Assembly (NCBI GenBank): GCA_963693085.1 | Contig: OY856413.1 | Span: 540,816,879-540,880,878, forward strand | Length of the DNA stretch: 64,000 nt | Direction: 5' to 3' | Source of the DNA: Alisma plantago-aquatica | Lineage: Eukaryota > Streptophyta > Magnoliopsida > Alismatales > Alismataceae | Part shown: piece after piece, positions 37,404 to 50,079 of the stretch | Layout: each line of letters opens with the position of its first letter | How positions within the stretch are numbered: the first letter of the stretch is position 1 | Translations under genes and position numbers: made by a program | The notes under the pieces: model-generated | The model's database searches: none | The model's input: the letters and a program-made list of their open reading frames with translations, nothing else | What the model was told of the DNA's origin: nothing

Positions 37404-37760
37404 GCACTGTATTATTAAATGGTCATCCTGTTAAGGCTTTATTTAACGCTGGATCTACAAATACTTTTATTTCTCGAACTCTGGCATCCATATTAAATCT
37501 TCACATAAGGGATTTGGGATATATTCTGGATGTGTCTACTTTGAGTGGCAAAATACTCACAACTCTGCAGAAAACCAATGAACTTTCTCTTAAATACGAA
37601 AATCATGATATGCCCTTCTAATTCATTCTCTTAACTATGGAAGACGTTGATGTCATACTTGGAATGGACTGGCTTTATACATACCATGCTCACATTGATT
37701 GTAGAAACAAGATGGTGGTCCTCTCTCAACCTCATTCTTATCCTGTGAAAATCCCTAGGG
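37403..37760 (+). pseudogene. W protease
   Basis: Retropepsin-type aspartic protease that would cut Gag-Pol. The catalytic triplet region reads NAGSTNTFIS; the active-site aspartate (usual DAGS or DSGA) is replaced by asparagine at codon 37445-37447, a G-to-A change. A TAA interrupts at about 37619. Downstream the characteristic VILGMDWL block is at 37655-37678 and the DCRNK block follows. Dead by both catalytic loss and stop. Confidence 0.85.
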
Positions 37761-37889
37761 GAAGAGGATTCTGTAATAATATTATAATCTCCTCTCTTAA
37801 AGCTAAAAAGCTCATTTCTAAAGGATGTAAAGTCTTCCTCGCATTAGTCTCAGAGACCAGTCCTAGTAGCGGGCCTGTAGAAAGTCTGG

Positions 37890-38880
37890 AGGTGGTACGT
37901 GACTTCCCTGACATTTTCCCAGAGGAGCTTCCTGGGCTGCCTCCAAATAGAGACATTGAGTTCTCCATAGATCTTCTTCCTGGAACCACTCTAATTTCTA
38001 GGGCACCGTATAGGATGGCTCCTGCTGAGCTTATGGAGTTGAAGAAATAGTTGCAAGAACTTCTTGACAAAGGTTTCATTCATCCTAGTGTTTCCCCCTG
38101 GGGAGCTCCTGTTCTCTTTGTTAAAAAGAAAGATGGTTCTATGCGTATGTGTATTGACTACCGTATGCTAAACCAAGCCACTATTAAAAACAAGTATCCT
38201 CTTCCTCGTATTGATGACCTCTTTGATCAGCTTCGTACTGCTAAAGTTTTCTCAAAGATTGATCTCCGTTCTGGGTACCATCAATTTAAAATCAAGGATT
38301 CTGATATTTCTAAAATTGCATTTCGAACTCGTTATGGGCATTACAAATTTATGGTGATGCCATTCGGGTTGACCAACGCACCAGGTGTATTTATGAATCT
38401 GATGAACAAAGTCTTCTAACCTTATATCGATGAGTTCGTGGTCATCTTCATTGATGATATCTTGATCTATTCTGATTCTATGGAAAAACACCGGGAACAC
38501 TTGCGAGCAGTTCTTGACATTCTTCGAACCCAGAAGTTTTATGGCAAACTTTCAAAATGTGAGTTCTGGATTGATAAGGTTATGTTTCTTGGACATGTCA
38601 TTTCTGGAGGTAGTATATTTGTTGATCCCGCCAAAGTCTCTCCTGTACTTGATTGGCAACCTCCTCGTAATCCTTCTAAAATTCGTAGTTTCCTGGGTCT
38701 GGCCGGATGCTATCGTCGTTTTATTCCAAATTTCTCCAAAGTTGCACTTCCTCTAACCAAGCTTACTCGGAAGGACGAGCACTTCATCTGGTCAGCCACT
38801 TGTGACTCCAGTTTCCAACAGTTAAAGCAGAAGTTGACGTCGGCTCCTGTTCTTGTTCTACCCTCTGGTAATGAAGGGTT
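37890..38880 (+). pseudogene. W reverse transcriptase
   Basis: Ty3/Gypsy polymerase. Entry region DFPDIFPEELPGLPP at about 37900; YRMAPAELMELKK then a TAG at 38048 in place of glutamine; [18 protein letters not shown] at about 38111; [12 protein letters not shown] at 38251; MPFGLTNAP near 38357; TAA at 38417; catalytic FIDDILIYS with both aspartates at 38453-38458; FLGHVISGG and [14 protein letters not shown] in the connection region. Long open runs survive between the stops. One continuous frame to about 39000. Confidence 0.93.
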
Positions 38881-39300
38881 TGTGATATTCACTGATGCTT
38901 CGAGGAATAAGTTAGGGTGTGTCCTGCAACAGAATGGTAAGGTAATGGCCTTTGCGTCTAGACAGCTAAAACCCAATGAACTTAATTATCCCACTCACGA
39001 CTTGGAATTAGTGCAATCATTCATGCCCTCAAAATCTGGAGGCACTACCTGTACGGGGCAACATTCGACATCTTCACCGATCACAAGAGCCTAAAGTACA
39101 TCCTGACTCAGAAGGACTTGAATATGTGTCAATGTCGATGGATCGAATACCTAAAGGACTACAATTTCACTATTGCCTATCATCCGAGTAAGGAAAATGT
39201 AGTCGCTGATGCCCTTAGCAGAAAAAGGGCAGTGTGTGCATCTCTTTCTGTCCCTGAATGGAGGAACATGGAGGATCTAGTGGGATGGAAACCGTAGTTT
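38881..39300 (+). pseudogene. W RNase H
   Basis: Begins [17 protein letters not shown] (first catalytic aspartate at about 38891), ASRQLKPNE, and THDLEL. A one-base deletion near 39010 then shifts the frame; the other frame continues [24 protein letters not shown] (about 39070) and [12 protein letters not shown] (about 39190). A TAG follows at 39296-39298. Function is lost through the frameshift. Confidence 0.9.
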
Positions 39301-39435
39301 TTGTCTGATCGTGTGCATGTTAATAACATTTCCATCACGTCCAACTTGCATCTCTAACTTCTTGAGGCACAAAAGGCTAGTCCCGGTCTTACAGAGCTCT
39401 CTTCTCTCCTGTCGAAGCCGCAAACACATCTGTCT

Positions 39436-40400
39436 GTGGGTCTTGATGGTGGTCTCCGTTACAAGAATCGTATGTGGGTTCCTGAGCAGTCAACTGTAAA
39501 GACATCAATCCTAAATGAGACACATGGGTCCAAGTACACAGTTCATCCAGGCACGACAAAGATGTACAAAGACCTACAACGTCAGTTTTGGTGGAGAGGC
39601 ATGAAGCGTGATATTGCCGATTTCGTGTCCAGGTGTTTGACATGCCAAAGGATCAAGGCCGAACATCAGAGACCAGGCGGTCTACTACAACCCCTTGAGA
39701 TTCTGGAATGGAAATGGGAACACATCACCATGGATTTCGTGGTGTGGTTATCCAGGACCAGGAAGGGATACGACGCTGCATGGGTCATAGTGGATCGTCT
39801 CACCAAGTCAGCTCATTTTCTTCCTGTGCAGACTACTGCAAAGGTTTCTGAGTTGGCTAACCTCTACATATGGGAGATAGTATGTCTACATGGAGTCCCA
39901 GCATCTATTGTCTCAGACAGGGACCCAAAGTTCACATCAAAGCAGTGGAAGCAGGTCAAGAGGAATTGGGCACCAAGTTGAACTTCAGTACAACCTACTA
40001 TCCGCAAGCAGACGGGCAGTCAGAGCGTACAGTGCAGATTTTAGAGGATCTTCTGCTTGTGTTCTAGATTGGGAAGGCTCGTGGGACTATTACTTTCCTT
40101 TAGCAGAGTTTGCCTATAATAACAACTATCAAGAAAGCATTGGGATGCCTCCCTATGAATCTCTTTATGGCTGACCTTGCAGATCACCCTGACACTGGGA
40201 CGACGTCGGAGAGCATACCTTGATGAAATCCGAGGAGATGCAGTTGTATACTAATAAGGTTTCTCTAATTAGGCAGAGGATGGAGCGAGCATAGGACAAG
40301 CAAAAATCGTATGTAGATGCTCACCGGCAGGAACGTCAGTTCAAGGAGGGCGATCATGTCTTTTTGAAGATCCAACATATTCGAGCTTTGGCCAAGAACA
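39436..40400 (+). pseudogene. W integrase
   Basis: HHCC zinc domain: H-x3-4-H (ETHGSKYTVHPG) and CLTCQRIKAEH at about 39630-39665. Catalytic core: MDFVVWLSRTRKGYDAAWVIVDRLTKSAHF at about 39730 and IVSDRDPKF at 39907 hold the first two acidic residues; the third lies in the SERTVQILEDLL block near 40022. Two frame changes (near 39950 and 40050) and stops (for example TAG near 40291) break it. After YGxPCRSP come the KSYVDAHRQERQFKEGDHVFLK and GKLSPRYVGPFEILE blocks of the C-terminal domain. Confidence 0.92.
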
Positions 40401-40559
40401 AAGGAAAGCTCAGTCCTCGTTATGTTGGACCCTTCGAGATTCTCGAAAGGGTTGGTGAATGTGCCTATCATCTTTCTTTGCCTCCTCGGTATAGTTCCAT
40501 GCATAATGTGTTCCATGTATCTAATCTAAAGCCCTATGTCAAGGATTCCAGTCATATCT

Positions 40560-40770
40560 TGAATCATGAGCCTCTTGAATTGAAGGATGACCTGTCATAT
40601 GCTGAGTCCCCAGTCAGAATTCTCGACTTCAAGTCCAAGGAACTTCGTAGTAATCGTCATATTGAAATGGTGAAAGTTCTCTGGAGCCACCATGATGAAA
40701 CATATGCCACCTAGGAGCTAAAGACCGAGGTCGAGAAGAAGTATCCATATCTTTTTCAGGCTGCTTGAAT
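40560..40770 (+). pseudogene. W chromodomain (integrase C-terminus)
   Basis: SPVRILDFKSKELRSNRHIEMVKVLWSHH, then a TAG replacing the conserved tryptophan of the ATWE motif (T-stop-EL at 40712), then EVEKKYPYLF and a stop. This chromodomain type targets chromoviruses to marked heterochromatin. It forms the end of the polyprotein, immediately before the polypurine tract. Confidence 0.85.
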
Positions 40771-40788
40771 TTTGGGGACAAAATTCTT

Positions 40789-40804
40789 AAAAAGGAGGGG
40801 AGAA
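40789..40804 (+). promoter_or_regulatory. W polypurine tract
   Basis: AAAAAGGAGGGGAGAA directly before the 3' LTR; primer for plus-strand DNA synthesis. Confidence 0.9.
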
Positions 40805-43800
40805 TGTGACAGAGTGAATTTTTACATACATATTATTTAGTTCCTCTCTCTTACAATTTTAATTGTTCCAATTATGTCCTCAACAATATCTCTTACTAAT
40901 TTGATTAAATGGATTATCAATTTCACTTAAGACCATCCATAATGGTACATAAAGTCAATAATATAAGTATTATGACATTTAGTCAATTGACCTAGTCAAA
41001 AACCAAAATTTGACTCCAATCTTGCACCATAGCTACATCATAGAATTATAAAGCTATGCCTAAAATCTCATTAAAATTGGACGTACCAATCATGAGTTAT
41101 TCACAATTGAATTTTAGGTCTTTTAAGTTATCTATTAATACCTATGACCTAAGTTTCCTTTTCTATTTGAGCTTAATATGTCACACAGCCTTGCTGCTGG
41201 CTTGGGCACGCCTCATTTAAAAGGAGGGGTAATCCCCACCATCGGATTGGTCGATCATAGAACCCGCAAGATTTGATGACTGCCAAGTCGTCTCCAACCT
41301 CCGAAAGACTCGGTCCCCGCCAGGTAGCTGAACCTGTGACTCCTCCAACGGCCCTCGCATCCAGCCCTCACTTCTTCACCTCAAGATTTTTGGAGGACAG
41401 TTCCCTCTCACCCAGACGAGAACAACGATACATACCACGTCATCCATCTCCCCCGGATCAGGGAGAACAACCTCCCGAGTCCTCGCACCTCTCAGTGGCG
41501 GCGGCAGCCAAATTTAGCGCTCCCCTTTCTAGCACCCCCACGCCTATTTAAGGAGCCCAGTAGCTCCGCCACCTCCCTTTTAGTCACACAAATTCCTCAA
41601 TTGCAACAGAGATTGCCCTTTCCTCCCCGACCCCAAGCACCACACAGCTAGCATGACTTCAGCTTCTCCCTCCCTCCAGTGGTTCTCTCCGCTCAATCGA
41701 ACGCAACCACACCACCTAGGGATCTCGGCGAAATGACCTACACCTTCGGTTGGAGCCGCGAAGGTCCAGAAGCCTGGGACGACTAGCCGCCGCAGCCGAG
41801 CTGCAAAGATCCACCGCCGACGAGGTTGGAGCCATCTCAGAACCGTGAGAAGATCGCAACAGCATCAGTAGCCCGCCACGAAGCTTTTGACTCCCTCAAT
41901 CGAACCCGAGGGCAGGTAATTCTCAATTTCCCTCTTCGACCCTTTGTTAGCCTGTTTGATTGGAAAATGACGTCGAGACCCCCTTTTCCGATGAGCTCGA
42001 CTTCTCCACAACCGTCGTGAGTCTGCGAACTCAGCCTAATAATCGGCGTAACCCAGCTCACCCTAGGAACCACATCCCACATCCAATCGATCTAGCTCTT
42101 CCCCGTTGCCTCACTGCAGCCATGGCGCGAGCAACAATCAAAGGGGTGACCTTCCCCTTTTACCCATGCCCGGTCACGATGCACAGGTGACCCTCAGGGA
42201 CACTCCTGACCTTTCACCTATAGCCTGACCGTCTTGAACGAGCACTTGCTCATGGGTCAGTGAGAGGGTCCAGTTGGTCGGATCCCTCGCATGATCCGCG
42301 AGGCAGAGCTCGCAAGTCTTTTTTTATTTTGTTTAATTTCTTTAAAATTTCCTGATTGGTCAAAGCTTATGAAAATCCTAGAAAATGGTAGGATTATCAG
42401 AAAATATCGAATAAATATACCATTTTCATCAGAAAAATCTAATCTATTTAAATAAAATCATTTTAGGAACTAGATCTGATTCATTCTCTTAAAATATGGC
42501 CTACATACCTAATGACCCCTTAATATTTATATATTGTGTAATAATGGTTGTTACTAATTTCCAATCTGCCTTGGGAACAGATTAAACCCTATTTAGTGTT
42601 CCAATCATCATGGTACTCGAAATCCTATCTAAGAAAGATAATTGATTCAATAATTGAGAAGAACCCTAATTTCTAGTTTTTCTTACCTTATCATGAATAC
42701 TATGCACAATTTATGAAAAACCCTAATAAATAAAATGTCCTTAAGTAACCTGGACGACCCTAATCTCAGACCCCAACTCTGAAACCTATGTATCCTAAAG
42801 TGACATCCCAAATAACCTAAACCCTAATTATAATAGTAATTAATTTTGATTGATGTGAAACCATGGTGACCTTAGGGTTTTACTATATTTCAGGGTGATC
42901 TACTATCTTTCTCCTAACTTAGGACTGGTGGAATTCAAATCTGAGAATTAAAGGTAAGTGGATATAATTATATGAATAGTGTTGTTGGATGTTAAGTATA
43001 TGAAATTGTTTGCATGAAATTGATTTACATTGATGGATGTGGATATATGATTAATTGATGATTTACCACCTTGAACATGAAAGAACATAATTGAATATAA
43101 GTGAAATGTAGTTACTAGTGGTGCTCATTAATCTCCCTGTTAGAGAGGGAAAGCATTAATGTTGACTAGCACCTCCCTAATGGTACAAGGTACACAGGGA
43201 GATCCCTAATGGTACAAGGTACGCAGGGATAGGGCCCAATATTTATGTTTGTGCTAAGTCCACCATAGTAATGCATATTCATTCTAAATAAGGATAATAA
43301 CTTGGGATTTCCTAATTTTCTACCTCTAAATAATGTTTTCATTCTTTTTCACCAATTTTGAGTATTTTATATACCAACATAGTTTATCTTTTAATTCCAC
43401 GTACCAACTTTGTTGATGTTTTTATTTCTCGTATTTTCTAGGTACAAGGAACAATTGATAATAGATGAAGCACTCTAAAGTACCTGAAGCCACTAAATAA
43501 AGATCATGGAGGATATGAGATAGATTTCCACTTCTTATCATATTCATTTCAATTAGATAGTTTTTATTCTTCTAGATGATGTAATAGGATGTTATAGATC
43601 CTATGTAATAAACATATTTTCTTTCCATAGACTTAACCTTCTTCCTTTTCACTTATTAGCATGTATGAATTTATCTTTGATCAATGAATGAAATGTTGTG
43701 TGGCTATCATTTGATGATGTGAATATGATCTTGGCTTATCTCTGATTTTAGTTGACTATCTTGATTTCTTATGTTTTCCCTTTTGACATTCATAGATATG

Positions 43801-43859
43801 AGTGCACGCATATCTGTGCATGTCACTAAGGAACGTATATGGAAATTGGGGTCGTCACA
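40805..43859 (+). repeat. 3' LTR of W (3055 bp)
   Basis: Matches the 5' LTR end to end, including the TATTTAA box near 41544 and the 29 bp tandem repeat near 43170. Followed by GATGT, the second target-duplication copy. Confidence 0.95.
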
Positions 43860-44119
43860 GATGTAGTCAACTGCCGTCCATGGTGATTAACTAAGAGGTC
43901 ATCGCTGATAACTGTCCAGGGGAAACTTGAAGAAAGTTTCACACTACTATAAGGGATTCTCACTGGACTTGCTCCAGGACTGAGTATAACCTTGCAAATC
44001 TTCTTTCTAATTACATAGTGGTTGAAGCGATATACTATTTAAGGGGAATATGGCAAGTTAATTTTTGTTTCCGTTTCCTTATTTTGACGCCATGTTTCCC
44101 TATAGTGGTATCAGTGCCA

Positions 44120-45509
44120 CGTCAATTTACTATGCTTTGGGATTTAATCAATATGATTGGATTTCTATTTTATCATTTTTTAGATGCAAATACTTAAAAT
44201 GATTAATCTGCATATCCGATTAAATACCACATATGATCCCAACTAATATGTATATGATAAGATATATATGAACTTTGCATGTATCACCCTAAAATCGGTT
44301 TTTATGGTGGATTTTTATCATGGTTATGGCCAATAACCCCTAGATCTTTGTGCTTGGTCGGATGGTTGTTATTCCTATTTTATCTCAAATTTCATACTAA
44401 GCCTCAACATTCTCTTCCATATGTATAAGTATTAATTATCTCCTTCTTATGCTCCCCTCAAATGTAACTCAAGGTTTCCCTATTACCATGTAATTGTTAA
44501 ATAGGATAAGGATAGTTTTAATGTTTGTTATGGCAAAGAAGACGCTCAGCACTAGATAAACTGCCTGTTTTAGAAGACAAACAGATCTGCTAGAGGACCA
44601 AGGAGGTCGTACAAGAGGGCGGGCAACCGAGAGACTAAAGGTGTCCAGAAGTCATTTGGACCAAAGACCAACCAACTGACCAAGAGGTGATCTGACCAGA
44701 TCAAAAGTTGAGTTAATATACCCGAAGTATCTCAAGCACATATCTTCATCAACAACGGGTTGTTTCATTTGATGTAGATATTAGGTGATAGAAATTTCTT
44801 ATGGCAAGGAATTACAATAGATGTGATCGTAACCATTTCTCATGTTTTCATTTGCAGGATATAGCATGTGTTAGATATACGCTATAAGTATGTTGTGATT
44901 GGATATGTGTATATATATACATATATATACATATATATATATTCATATATATATATATCTATAATCCCTCAAGATAATATTAAGTCTTAGATGTTTTTCA
45001 TAATTAACATAATGAAAAACTCGATTGACAAATCATAGGTTACGCTAATGCATGGTGTGATGTCCATCTTGTGGAAGTATGATGGTTGACATGTAGATCC
45101 TGCCAAATCAGGGTGTATATTCTATCATTTTGGCTTTTGGGTCAAGCTTAACTAGGTGATCTTAATGATATTAAGTCATTAGAAGCATGGAGATGGATTG
45201 TGACAAAGAATTGTTTATAGTATCTATCTAAGAGTTGCATTCATATGTATTTGGAAAAAGTTGCCTACCTAAATAGTCAAGTTGTGGGTGATCATCCAAA
45301 GATTACTCATGATTTGATAAAATATGGATCTTAGCTCACTAGAAGATAATATGATGCAATCTTATTAATTGATAAGTGAGTATTATGAATTTGAACAAAA
45401 TAGTGGGAGTGATAATTAATTAAAGGCCTAATTAAATATTGCTAAATTTGATTTTAATCAAATCAAATCAAAAGTAATTTGACAAACTGTAAAGTTTCTC
45501 TTGTAAAAA
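44120..45509 (+). other. Untranslated leader of element Y
   Basis: No ORF. Contains a TA-rich microsatellite (44908-44960) and a purine-rich segment near 44530-44710. Nothing else recognised. Confidence 0.6.
44908..44960. repeat. (TA)n-rich microsatellite
   Basis: TATATATACATATATATACATATATAT-type run of about 50 bp. Confidence 0.85.
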
Positions 45510-46091
45510 TGACGACAAATAACACATTTTCCTTATTATCGGTCCTTGAGAAGGACAAATTAAATGGAAATAATTTCCATGTCTGGTTTAGGATACTGAG
45601 AGTTGTTCTCACACAAGAGCACAAGACATATGTCCTAGAAACACTAGAGCTAGATGAACCTACTCCCACTGCACCTAAGGCTGACATGGATGCTTACAAG
45701 AAGCACTTTGTAGATGTCTTACATGTCAAGCGTATGATGTTATGCTCAATGAACTATGAGTTGCAGAGCAGCATGAGAACATGTATGTTATTGAGATGGT
45801 CACACATCTTAAGAATATGTACCAAGATCAAGAAAGACAAGAACAGTATGATGTCTCAAAGGTGATGTTGAAGTGCAACATGGTAGAAGGAGATTTAGTA
45901 GATCCCCATGTTCTCAAGTTTATTGGGTATGTGCAGAACCTTGCTAGATTGGGATTTCCCTTGGGTCAAGAGTTGGCCACAGATTTGATTATATGGTTAC
46001 TACCAGAGTCATATACCTAGTTTTTCATGAACTACTATATGAAGAATTTTGAAAAGTCATTCTCATTAGTTCTTGGCATGTTGAGAACTAA
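45510..46091 (+). pseudogene. Copia gag fragment of element Y, cut by Z
   Basis: N-terminal part of the Gag capsid protein (DUF4219/UBN2 type). From the ATG at 45510 the text runs through the conserved KLNGNNFHVWFRILRVVL block (residues 17-34), a YVLETLEL block, and LCSMNYELQ. One frameshift near 45770 then moves to the frame of YVIEMVTHLKNMYQDQ and ARLGFPLGQEL. A TAG at 46018 interrupts a PESY(T)-F motif, and the reading ends at ...LGMLRTN where element Z starts. No zinc knuckle is reached. An ATG at 45479 upstream is in frame but the homology begins at 45510. Confidence 0.8.
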
Positions 46092-47824
46092 TGTAAGGAC
46101 CCTGACCCACATTTTAGGGTAACCCTATTTGTTGTGCTTAAGAGTGTTTCTTAGCTCCTTGCTATAATCATCTATGATGTAATTAGGGAATGTTGGAGGT
46201 TTGTGTTCCTTGTTTGAACTTGTTGCTTCATGCCTGTGTTATGTCGAGAGGTTTGGTGCAAACTTGTAATTCACCTAGAATAGGGGTTGATGTGCAAGTT
46301 TGCCACCTCTAGAGTGTTTCTTCTCTCTCTTGGCATCATCTAGAGGAGAGAAAAAAGTGTTGGGTGCCTTTTTTAGGCCTTGGTTGAAGTGGTGACATCC
46401 TTGGTGATGTCTTGGGCACATGTTTGAGGTGTGCTTTGCTCATAAGAGTGTTGTCTCAGGCTTGAGAGCCTTGGTGAGACCATGTATCGATTTGTGGTTG
46501 CCTTGAGGAGGTTCAAAATCAGTTGAGGGTGTCTTGAGGGACATCCTATCAGTTTGGTGGTACCTTGAGGATCAACATATCATTTTTTGGAGACTCTAGA
46601 GATGTGCCATATCAGTTTGTGACCTAGGGTTTCATCCCTATTAGTTTGTGAAGGGGATGGGTGAGTGTTTCGACCTTGACCTTCCTTAGTGACCAAATGG
46701 GTGAGACATAGATCCTATCACCTTGTTGCATTGTGTTACATGTGTCATTTTTTATTGGACATGTGTCTTCAAGGGTTCTAAGGGGGTGACAACTTCCCCT
46801 TGCTATCTCTCTCACCACCCATGTATATATACCCCTTTCTTTCCATGCAAGAGAACCCTTTTAGTGATCTTTGCTTTCTCTCCTTTGTGGCTAACCTTGA
46901 GCTTGAAGAACACTCTCCCTTGGAACTTGGTGGGTGAGCCAAAAGCTTGTGGTGCTCTCTTTCATATTCTTCCTTGGTAAGACATGGTTTTCTAGTTTTC
47001 TTTCTCTTCTTCTTTCTTCTTCTCTTCCATGGACCTTGGTATCTTCTTTCCTCATTTTACTTTCTTAACCATGGTTCTATCTTCCTTCATAGAGGTGTTG
47101 TGCTTGGATGATATTCTCCCAATACCTTGAGTTTTTGAGCTTGGAGCTTGATCTTGGAGCTTAGAGCTTAGTAGTCGTTCTTGAGGTGGGTTATATAACT
47201 CTAAACCTACTTTGCTATTATCACCTTTCTACTTGTTACCTTGCTAGTTGTCCTTAGCTTGTTATTCCTTCCTTGTTAATAGCTATTCATAGTAGCATTA
47301 CATTCAATTTTTTAGAATAGAACCGTGCTAAGTTGCTGCTATGAGATGCACCTTTCTTTTGCCTTGTTAGTATCGACATCTTGCTAAGTTACCTTGCTAA
47401 GTTGCCTTTCTTTGCCTTGTTAGTATCGCACTAATATTACATGCTAAACCAATATTCTTTTGTCTAAACTGATATGCCTACCATGATGGGGTTTTTTATG
47501 ATCTAATGACGGCTAGTGATGAAGATTGTTGAATCTCCATTCTTTTTGTTGAGTATGGAAGTCGAATTGGGTAACCCTAGTCTGATATACATATAATATG
47601 ATACACCCTAGCCCGACACACCTAGAGTTGAAGAGGTAAACATCTCCCTTGAGGTTCAACCAATACAACTCTGAACCCTAGTCGCCAATACTCCTTGGTG
47701 ATCTTTGAGGCTGACACCCTAGTTGTTTCCATGGCTGATATCTCATGATGGTGAAGGTGGTCGATATCTAACGGGATACTTAGGTCAATACCTATGAGAT
47801 GATATGGATGATACACTTTGTCAT

Positions 47825-48020
47825 GTACCTCTAAACTGATATCATTTGTGGTACCCGATACCTAGTGATGATAAACTGATACTCACCTTGAGGTTGGTAG
47901 ATTGATACCCTATTTAGGTTGGTTGCCCGATTCTTAGTGATGATAAACCGATACTTACCTTGAGGTTGGTAGGTCGATACCCTATTTAGGTTGGTTGCTC
48001 GATACCTAGGGTTAACTGAT
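47825..48020. repeat. Tandem repeat of about 75 bp in Z LTR
   Basis: GTGATGATAAAC(T/C)GATACT, CACCTTGAGGTTGGTAG and CCTATTTAGGTTGGTTG recur in order (starts near 47870 and 47938). The 3' LTR copy has the same repeat at 63830-63970. Confidence 0.85.
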
Positions 48021-48435
48021 ACCCTAACCCTAACTGACACCCAATGTGATGTGTAGTGATGCATCTTGTTGATGCTAGGGTCACATGGTGTGATGCGATA
48101 CCCTATGGTGTAATCATGTGTAAGATGTTGAAAGCTAACTCTCTCATTACATGTTTATAATGATAATGATAAACATGCTTCTATGTCTCATAACACATCT
48201 CATAATAATGAGGAAAGTGATAACCTAAGGGTGGTTGTTGATCCAACCTTGCAAACCCTAATTGGGTAAAGTGAAACCCTAATTGTTATGATGTAAAGTG
48301 TATGATGTGAATGTAGAACATGAGTTCTATGAGATGATGATGCTTTTCCTTCTTGTTATTAGCTTCTAACCATGCAGGTGATATTGATTGATGTACATAG
48401 TCAGGTGTGAACTATGGTGATTATGATCTAATGGA

Positions 48436-48540
48436 CGTTGGTCCTTGTGATCGACATGTGGCCTTTATGATGGACATGTGGTCCTTGTGATGGACATTGG
48501 TTTTTGTGATGGACATTGGTCCTTATGATGGACATATGGT
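48436..48540. repeat. Tandem array of about 20 bp units in Z LTR
   Basis: Five or six units of GGTCCTTGTGATGGACAT(T/GT) with small variations. Confidence 0.85.
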
Positions 48541-50079
48541 GAATAATAAGCATAAAGAGATACAGTGTAATGAGATCACACTTAATGTGATTCAATATGT
48601 TCTAGTGATGAATCATGCCATGTTTATCTAGATCTTATTTAGAGGTTATATGTTGTAACTTGATTGATGCTTAAAGATGTTTTAATTGATCTAATTAATC
48701 AAGTGAAATCTATTAGTGTAGTTTCCATTTGCCATATATCCATTCAGTGTCAACACTTGCTGAATGGTGAAACAAATTTAACTCAGAACACATATTGTTG
48801 AATATGTTGGGTGCAAGTTGAAATACCACCTTGTATCCTGAACATATATGTATCACGAGATTGACTGTAAGTCATACCTGGAAATGTATCACGGGATTGA
48901 TTGTAAGTTATACCTAGAAATGTATCACATGATTATCTATAAGTCAAATCTTAGAAGAGCACTATTGTAAGTTGTAGCTCAATTTCACTAGCGACGTAAC
49001 TTGTACCAAGGTGGGATAAAACTACACAACTAGACTAAAATGTCCCTAGAAGTAGATGACTCATGATGTCACTACATATTAACTCATACTGACCGAGGAA
49101 GGTGAGGTCATGGATTTCGGCTCTTCCATTAGACCTTGTATGGCACTAATTTTGACTATATACATATAGTGGTCGGTTGGATTTGGATGATATGATTCAA
49201 ATCCTTAGGGCATAATGAATACATAATCAGTCATGTAGTTTAATTTTTATATGATCAAATATGAAAACATTGGTTGAGGCCCATCTTGAACTTTATACAA
49301 TATTGTTGATAGAAAATGTACATGTTCTTCATATTCCTTTTTTATGATTAAGATGTTTCGTAATTTAACAGTAATTGTCCTTCTTATTAATAATCATTTT
49401 CTGTTTCATCTTAGTTCTATTCATACTATTGTCGAGTTTATATTATCTGTGATAATAATAGAGTTGGTGGTGAGTTATATATCCCACTGAGATTTGGAAT
49501 CTCGCCCCATGGGTTTCCCGCACCTTTGATAGGTGGACGAGTACAAAGAGGTAGAGATCGTGTAGAGGAGGTTGAGAAGCATCTAGAGGAGAAGTAGCTG
49601 ATAAGGTTGGAGGTACTGCTGGATGTCTTTTGTTGATAGTCCTAGAGTCATCCATGTACACTCAGGTCTTTAGGAACATTTTGTAGATGTTTGGCGGATG
49701 TTCTATCTTTATGTGCCCTTTTTATACCTGATATGATGGAATCATGTATATATTTTCTAGAACAGTGCTTTCGTTACAAGTTGACAACATGGCCTATAGA
49801 TGCTTTGAGGTATGAAAATATTCATGTGTAAAGGTTCTTCCTATATAGTTGTTTTATGAAAAAGATAGTGTTTTCTTCTAATAAGTTTGCTAATCTCTCT
49901 TCCATGATTTTGTTTTGAGTAATCTCACTTTGTGTGGCATGGGGCGTCACAATTTAGGTTTGGATCAGAGTTTTAGGTTCACTGAGTCTACAGGGACCTA
50001 GGACTAGGATTTGTATCTATCCTAGTGTCCTCCAGTTTGTCTTATAGTTACTTTTGCTTATGCAGAAGAAGAAGTAAAG

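Larger units (their letters stand above)
32633..43859 (+). mobile_element. W: complete Ty3/Gypsy chromovirus (Tekay/Del-like), 11.2 kb
   Basis: LTRs 32633-35691 and 40805-43859 (TGTGACAGAGTGA to GGGTCGTCACA), primer site TGGTATCAGAGCCA at 35694-35707, polypurine tract at 40789-40804, and a perfect target duplication GATGT (32628-32632 and 43860-43864). The interior encodes Gag with zinc knuckle, protease, reverse transcriptase, RNase H, integrase and a C-terminal chromodomain, in Ty3/Gypsy order. The long 3 kb LTRs and chromodomain point to the Tekay/Del group. All ORFs carry stops or frameshifts, so it is not autonomous. By eye the LTRs differ by a few percent. Confidence 0.95.
30661..44104 (+). 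repeat. 5' LTR of element Y, split by chromovirus W
   Basis: Left piece 30661-32632, right piece 43865-44104 after the second GATGT. It starts TGTTGGTATG and ends TTTCCCTATA right before the primer site. Net length is about 2.2 kb, roughly 180 bp longer than X's LTR because the core promoter is duplicated. Confidence 0.8.
30661..46091 (+). mobile_element. Ty1/Copia element Y: 5' LTR, leader and gag; interrupted by W and Z
   Basis: LTR 30661-44104 (interrupted by W), primer site TGGTATCAGTGCCA at 44106-44119, a 1.4 kb leader, then gag from 45510. The second chromovirus Z cuts gag at 46092, and the rest of Y must lie beyond the window. Same LTR family as element X. Element Y itself sits in the 3' end of element U. 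Confidence 0.8.
46092..49951 (+). repeat. 5' LTR of Z (3860 bp)
   Basis: A TATA box CATGTATATATACCCC lies at 46820-46835, about 730 bp in, with C/T-rich sequence downstream. GATACC/GATACT-rich repeats occupy 47820-48030, and a 20 bp tandem array 48436-48540. The 3' copy carries the matching TATA near 55482. Confidence 0.92.

Noticed and set aside
48010..48035. Telomere-like CCCTAACCCTAA
   Set aside because: Only two units, embedded in the GATACCCTA-rich LTR repeat of Z; no longer array.
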